Virus record (IMG/VR): IMGVR_UViG_3300046660_000570
Coordinates: 1-33,269 of that record
Strand: one strand, 5' to 3'
DNA length: 33,269 nucleotides
From: a virus
Below, piece after piece: positions 30,772 to 33,269 of this stretch. Both the position numbers and the translations under genes were made by a program. Positions within the stretch are counted from its first letter, which is position 1. Each line of letters begins with the position of its first letter. The notes beneath the pieces are model-generated. The model ran no database searches. It saw only the letters and a program-made list of their open reading frames with translations, and was not told where the DNA came from.

Positions 30772-31949
30772 TGGCACGTGGCAGGAAAAGGAAGTTCAAT
30801 CCCGCCATCCCGGGGCACATCGACCAGGACTCGTTGCCAAAGGGCGTGTACTGGGCCGATCAGCGCTGGTTTGTCTATGACGATCACCCCGAGGGCGGCC
30901 GCAGGGTGAAGCGCACCATCGCCCACGCAGCTGCGCGGCTCTCGGATCTGCACGCGATGGTCGAAGAGCGGTCATCGGGCGTGGCACGCGGCACCCTGCG
31001 TTTCCTGTTCGACCGTTACCACGCGTCCAGCGCCTTCAAGGAGCTGGCCACCGGCACCCGCAAGAACTACCTCAGCTATGCCGAGGTGCTGGCCAACTAC
31101 GTGCGCAAGGACGGTACGTTGCTGGGCGCGATGCAGGTCAACCGCATCACCACCCCCGTGGTACAGCGCCTGGTTGAAACCTTCGCGGCCGGTCGACCGG
31201 CCAGCCGCACCCAGCCGGCGCTGCCGGCGACGCCCACCAAGGCGAACCACCTGCACCGCTACCTGCGGCTCACCCTGTCCTGGGGAGTGCGCATGGGCTA
31301 CTGCAGCACCAATCCGGCCAAGGGGGTACGGCAGGCGAAAGAGCAGCGTCGCATCCGCATGCCAACGCTGGACGCCTACCGCGCCGTGCTGGCGTTCGCG
31401 CGTGAGCGTGGCGCCCTGCCCTCCAATGCGCTGGGGCGGGTGTCTGACTACCTGGCGCCGGTGATGGTGCTCGCCTACAGCGTTCGCCTGCGCGGCATCG
31501 AGGTGTGCACGCTCACAGACGCCCATCGCCAGGAAGAAGGGATCCACAGCAACCGGCGCAAGGGGTCGCGTGACAACATCACCGAGTGGGACGACGAAAT
31601 GCTGCAGGCGTGGAATGACCTGGTTGAACGCCGGCACCGGATCTGGAACCGCAAGGGCCGCGTGCGGCCGGTTCCGCTGCGCGCCATCGATCGCTACCTG
31701 CTGGTGGAGCGTGGCGGCAACCCCATTCGCAAGTCTGCGCTGGATACCGCTTGGCAGCGGCTCATCACCGAGGCGATCAGCGCCGGCGTCATCGATGAGA
31801 GCGAGCGGTTTTCGCTGCACGGCCTGAAGCATCGGGGCATCACCGACAGCGACAACAAGGCCGCCGGCGGCCACCGGACCGAAGCCATGCGGCAACGCTA
31901 CGACCACGAAGTACCGCTCGTGAAGCCGCCTCGAAAGTCCGGCTTGTAA
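30771..31949 (+). CDS. int: Tyrosine site-specific integrase
   Basis: A 392-residue phage integrase. The N-terminal part (to about 70) holds an arm-binding-like basic region, and residues 75-185 form the core-binding domain. The catalytic set is R in YSVRLRGIEV (near 240), K in SNRRKGSRDN (near 265), H350 in LHGLKHRGIT, H368 in GGHRTEAM and Y377 in MRQRYDHEVP. The usual HxxR is HxxK here, as seen in related Xanthomonadaceae integrases. The ATG at 30771 is chosen; a TTG at 30768 also lies in frame. The gene ends 83 bases from the 3' end of tRNA-Lys, which marks that tRNA as the attachment site. Confidence 0.95.
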   Translation: MARGRKRKFNPAIPGHIDQDSLPKGVYWADQRWFVYDDHPEGGRRVKRTIAHAAARLSDLHAMVEERSSGVARGTLRFLFDRYHASSAFKELATGTRKNYLSYAEVLANYVRKDGTLLGAMQVNRITTPVVQRLVETFAAGRPASRTQPALPATPTKANHLHRYLRLTLSWGVRMGYCSTNPAKGVRQAKEQRRIRMPTLDAYRAVLAFARERGALPSNALGRVSDYLAPVMVLAYSVRLRGIEVCTLTDAHRQEEGIHSNRRKGSRDNITEWDDEMLQAWNDLVERRHRIWNRKGRVRPVPLRAIDRYLLVERGGNPIRKSALDTAWQRLITEAISAGVIDESERFSLHGLKHRGITDSDNKAAGGHRTEAMRQRYDHEVPLVKPPRKSGL

Positions 31950-31992
31950 GCGTGAAACATCGCAATATTTCCGCCAATTTTTCCACGACCAC

Positions 31993-32015
31993 AAAAAAGG
32001 CGCCCCACGGGCGCC
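31993..32015 (-). terminator. Rho-independent terminator of tRNA-Lys
   Basis: On the minus strand GGCGCCC and GGGCGCC form a perfect 7-base stem around a 3-base loop, followed by six T residues. It lies 18 bases downstream of the tRNA 3' end. Because it is on the prophage side of the tRNA, it may have been supplied by the phage to restore termination after integration. Confidence 0.85.
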
Positions 32016-32032
32016 TAAGTGGTTGATGCAAT

Positions 32033-32108
32033 TGGTGGGCCGTGATGGATTCGAACCATCGACCAAAAGATTAAAAGTCTTCTGCTCTACCGACTGAGCT
32101 AACGGCCC
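32033..32108 (-). tRNA. tRNA-Lys (anticodon TTT), prophage attachment gene
   Basis: A complete 76-base tRNA on the minus strand: acceptor GGGCCGT pairs with ACGGCCC, the D arm is GCTCAGTCGGTAGAGC, the anticodon loop CTTTTAA gives TTT, the T loop is GTTCGAATC, and CCA is encoded. The intact tRNA and the integrase pointing at its 3' end make this the likely attB gene, with the crossover in its 3' part. The promoter is on the queC side. Confidence 0.97.
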
Positions 32109-32141
32109 ATTGCATGCCCCGACTTCGCGCCGGGGGTGCGC

Positions 32142-32170
32142 ATTCTAACCCATCTTGCGCCGCAGGCGTA
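32142..32170 (-). promoter_or_regulatory. Candidate tRNA-Lys promoter
   Basis: On the minus strand TAGAAT (32147-32142) is a good -10 box followed by a GC-rich discriminator GCGCACCCCC, typical of stable RNA genes under stringent control. The -35 box 17 bases upstream (TACGCC) is weak. The transcript would start near 32135, about 27 bases before the mature tRNA. Confidence 0.4.
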
Positions 32171-32179
32171 CCCCGCCGA

Positions 32180-32845
32180 TCAGGCGTAGCGGGTCGGGTC
32201 GGCCACGCCGGCGTCGGCGAAGCCCTGCGCGCGCAGGCGGCAGGCGTCGCAGTGGCCGCAGGCGGCGCCGCTGTCATCGGCGTTGTAGCAGGACACGGTG
32301 AGGCCGAAGTCCACGCCCAGGCGCACGCCTTCACGCACGATGTCGGCCTTGCTCAGGAACTGCAGCGGCGCGTGCACCTGGATGCCCGCCCCTTCCACGC
32401 CCGCCTTGGTGGCCAGGTTGGCCAGGGTCTGGAAGGCGCTGATGAACTCGGGGCGGCAGTCCGGGTAGCCGGAGTAGTCCACGGCGTTGACGCCGCAGAA
32501 GATGTCGTTGGCGCCCAGCACTTCGGCCCAGCCCAGCGCGACCGACAGCATGATGGTGTTGCGCGCCGGCACGTAGGTGACCGGGATGCCCTCGCCGCCC
32601 GCTTCGGGCACGTCGATGTCGTCAGTCAGCGCCGAGCCGCCGATGCTGCGCAGGTCCACGTTGACGGTCTTGTGCGCGACCACGCCCAGCGCCTTGGCCA
32701 CGGCGGCGGCGGCATCCAGTTCGGAGGTGTGGCGCTGGCCGTAGCGCACGCTCAGCGCATGCACGGCGAAGCCCTGCTCGCGGGCCATGGCGACGACGGC
32801 GGCGGAATCCATGCCGCCGGACAGGAGGACAACTGCGTTCTTCAT
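32180..32845 (-). CDS. queC: 7-cyano-7-deazaguanine synthase
   Basis: A 221-residue enzyme that turns 7-carboxy-7-deazaguanine into preQ0 with ATP and ammonia in queuosine synthesis. The PP-loop ATP motif [10 protein letters not shown] is at residues 8-17, VRYGQRH near 38 and [10 protein letters not shown] near 95. Four zinc-binding cysteines occur in the C-terminal [18 protein letters not shown] segment. The start at 32845 puts the PP-loop at its usual place; the longer frame to 32911 adds an unrelated stretch. It lies after queE on the same strand. It is a host gene just outside the prophage. Confidence 0.97.
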   Translation of the reverse strand: MKNAVVLLSGGMDSAAVVAMAREQGFAVHALSVRYGQRHTSELDAAAAVAKALGVVAHKTVNVDLRSIGGSALTDDIDVPEAGGEGIPVTYVPARNTIMLSVALGWAEVLGANDIFCGVNAVDYSGYPDCRPEFISAFQTLANLATKAGVEGAGIQVHAPLQFLSKADIVREGVRLGVDFGLTVSCYNADDSGAACGHCDACRLRAQGFADAGVADPTRYA

Positions 32846-32920
32846 GAGGGTGTTTCCGGTGGGTTGCGGGAAAGCCAGCACGCTGTCCCGCGCCGGTACA
32901 TCAAGGGGCAACGAACGGGC

Positions 32921-33269
32921 TCAGCGGCCCGGCTCGTCGTCCCAGAGGATTTTGTGGAGCTGCATCTGGAAGCGCACCGGCAGGCGGTCCTCCACGATCC
33001 AGTCGGCCAGCTCGCGCGGGCTCACCTGGCCCTTGCTGGGCGAGAACAGCACCATGGAGCGCTCGTTCAAGTGGTGCTCGCGGACCATGCCGCGCGCCCA
33101 GTCGTAGTCCTCGCGGCTGCACAGCACGAACTTGATCTGGTCACGGCGGGTGAGCAGCGGCAGGTTTTCCAAACGGTTGCGCGCCATTTCGCCGGAACCG
33201 GGGGTCTTGAGGTCGACCACGCGCGATACGCGCGGGTCCACGCCGCTGACATCCAGTGCGCCGGAGGTT
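32921..33269 (-). CDS. queE: 7-carboxy-7-deazaguanine synthase, C-terminal part
   Basis: The last 115 residues of QueE, the radical-SAM enzyme preceding QueC in queuosine synthesis. TSGALDVSGVDPRV, VVDLKTPGSGEMARN and FVLCSREDYDWAR are typical of its C-terminal half. The N-terminal part with the CxxxCxxC cluster motif lies beyond the right edge. The frame is intact to the edge. It is 75 bases upstream of queC, and the two are probably cotranscribed. Confidence 0.95.
   Translation of the reverse strand, partial: TSGALDVSGVDPRVSRVVDLKTPGSGEMARNRLENLPLLTRRDQIKFVLCSREDYDWARGMVREHHLNERSMVLFSPSKGQVSPRELADWIVEDRLPVRFQMQLHKILWDDEPGR

Larger units (their letters stand above)
1..32032. mobile_element. 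P2-like prophage, left end not seen
   Basis: A nearly complete set of P2-type morphogenesis genes (Q P O N M L X R S J I H G V W FI FII E E' T U D homologues) is joined to a repressor, an early operon and a tyrosine integrase. The integrase lies directly against the 3' end of an intact tRNA-Lys gene, which sets the right boundary near 32033. I found no second copy of the tRNA 3' end in positions 1-2500, so the left boundary must lie outside the window or has been lost. All structural frames read intact, so the element could be functional. Two things argue for caution: an IS end next to the cos candidate and the absence of a recognisable spanin. Confidence 0.93.

Overview
The window is almost entirely one P2-type (Myoviridae-like, contractile tail) prophage in a GC-rich gammaproteobacterium. 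It sits against a complete tRNA-Lys(TTT) gene, with the host genes queC and queE on the right flank. Gene content, codon use and the style of the individual proteins (BcepMu gp16-type regulator, large zinc-ribbon/Toprim primase-helicase, GH19 endolysin, PF05449-type holin) suggest Xanthomonadaceae, most likely Stenotrophomonas. That assignment is inference; no rRNA or species marker is present.

Layout. 1-127: outer end of an IS3-family-like insertion sequence, with the first codons of its transposase gene on the minus strand. 128-830: a gene-free stretch holding a P2-like cos candidate (150-164), a perfect palindrome and about ten GGTWAT elements in both orientations. 831-2413: an AT-richer two-gene cargo operon (soluble protein plus four-helix membrane protein) between cos and the portal gene, a place where P2-like phages often carry defence genes. 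2489-5277 (minus): portal Q and terminase P. 5395-11052: scaffold/protease O, capsid N, small terminase M, L, X, two holins, GH19 endolysin, R and S. 11138-14746: J, I, tail fibre, fibre assembly. 14819-22714: V, W, sheath FI, tube FII, E/E' (with a probable -1 frameshift), three tiny membrane proteins, tape measure T, U and D. The J-I-H-G block lies before V-W, a rearrangement relative to P2.

22711-26186 (minus): two tandem PIN-like nuclease paralogues downstream of the CI-type repressor, so probably expressed in the lysogen. 26269-31949 (plus): the early operon, with a BcepMu gp16-like DNA-binding protein, an Ogr/Delta zinc-finger late activator, a primase-helicase, small proteins, an excisionase-like protein and the tyrosine integrase. 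The integrase ends 83 bases short of the tRNA-Lys 3' end. The matching left attachment site was not found, so the prophage probably extends leftward beyond the window.

How it fits together. CI and the gp16-like regulator face each other across a short control region. The early operon makes Ogr. The three gaps that should hold late promoters (P/O, S-J, fibre assembly-V) each contain the dyad YGTAG-N9-CTACA, which is a candidate Ogr operator and the clearest unexpected signal in the window. The other strong candidates for new biology are the cos-proximal two-gene operon, the tandem PIN pair (one with a changed active-site motif) and the cluster of three micro membrane proteins between E' and T.
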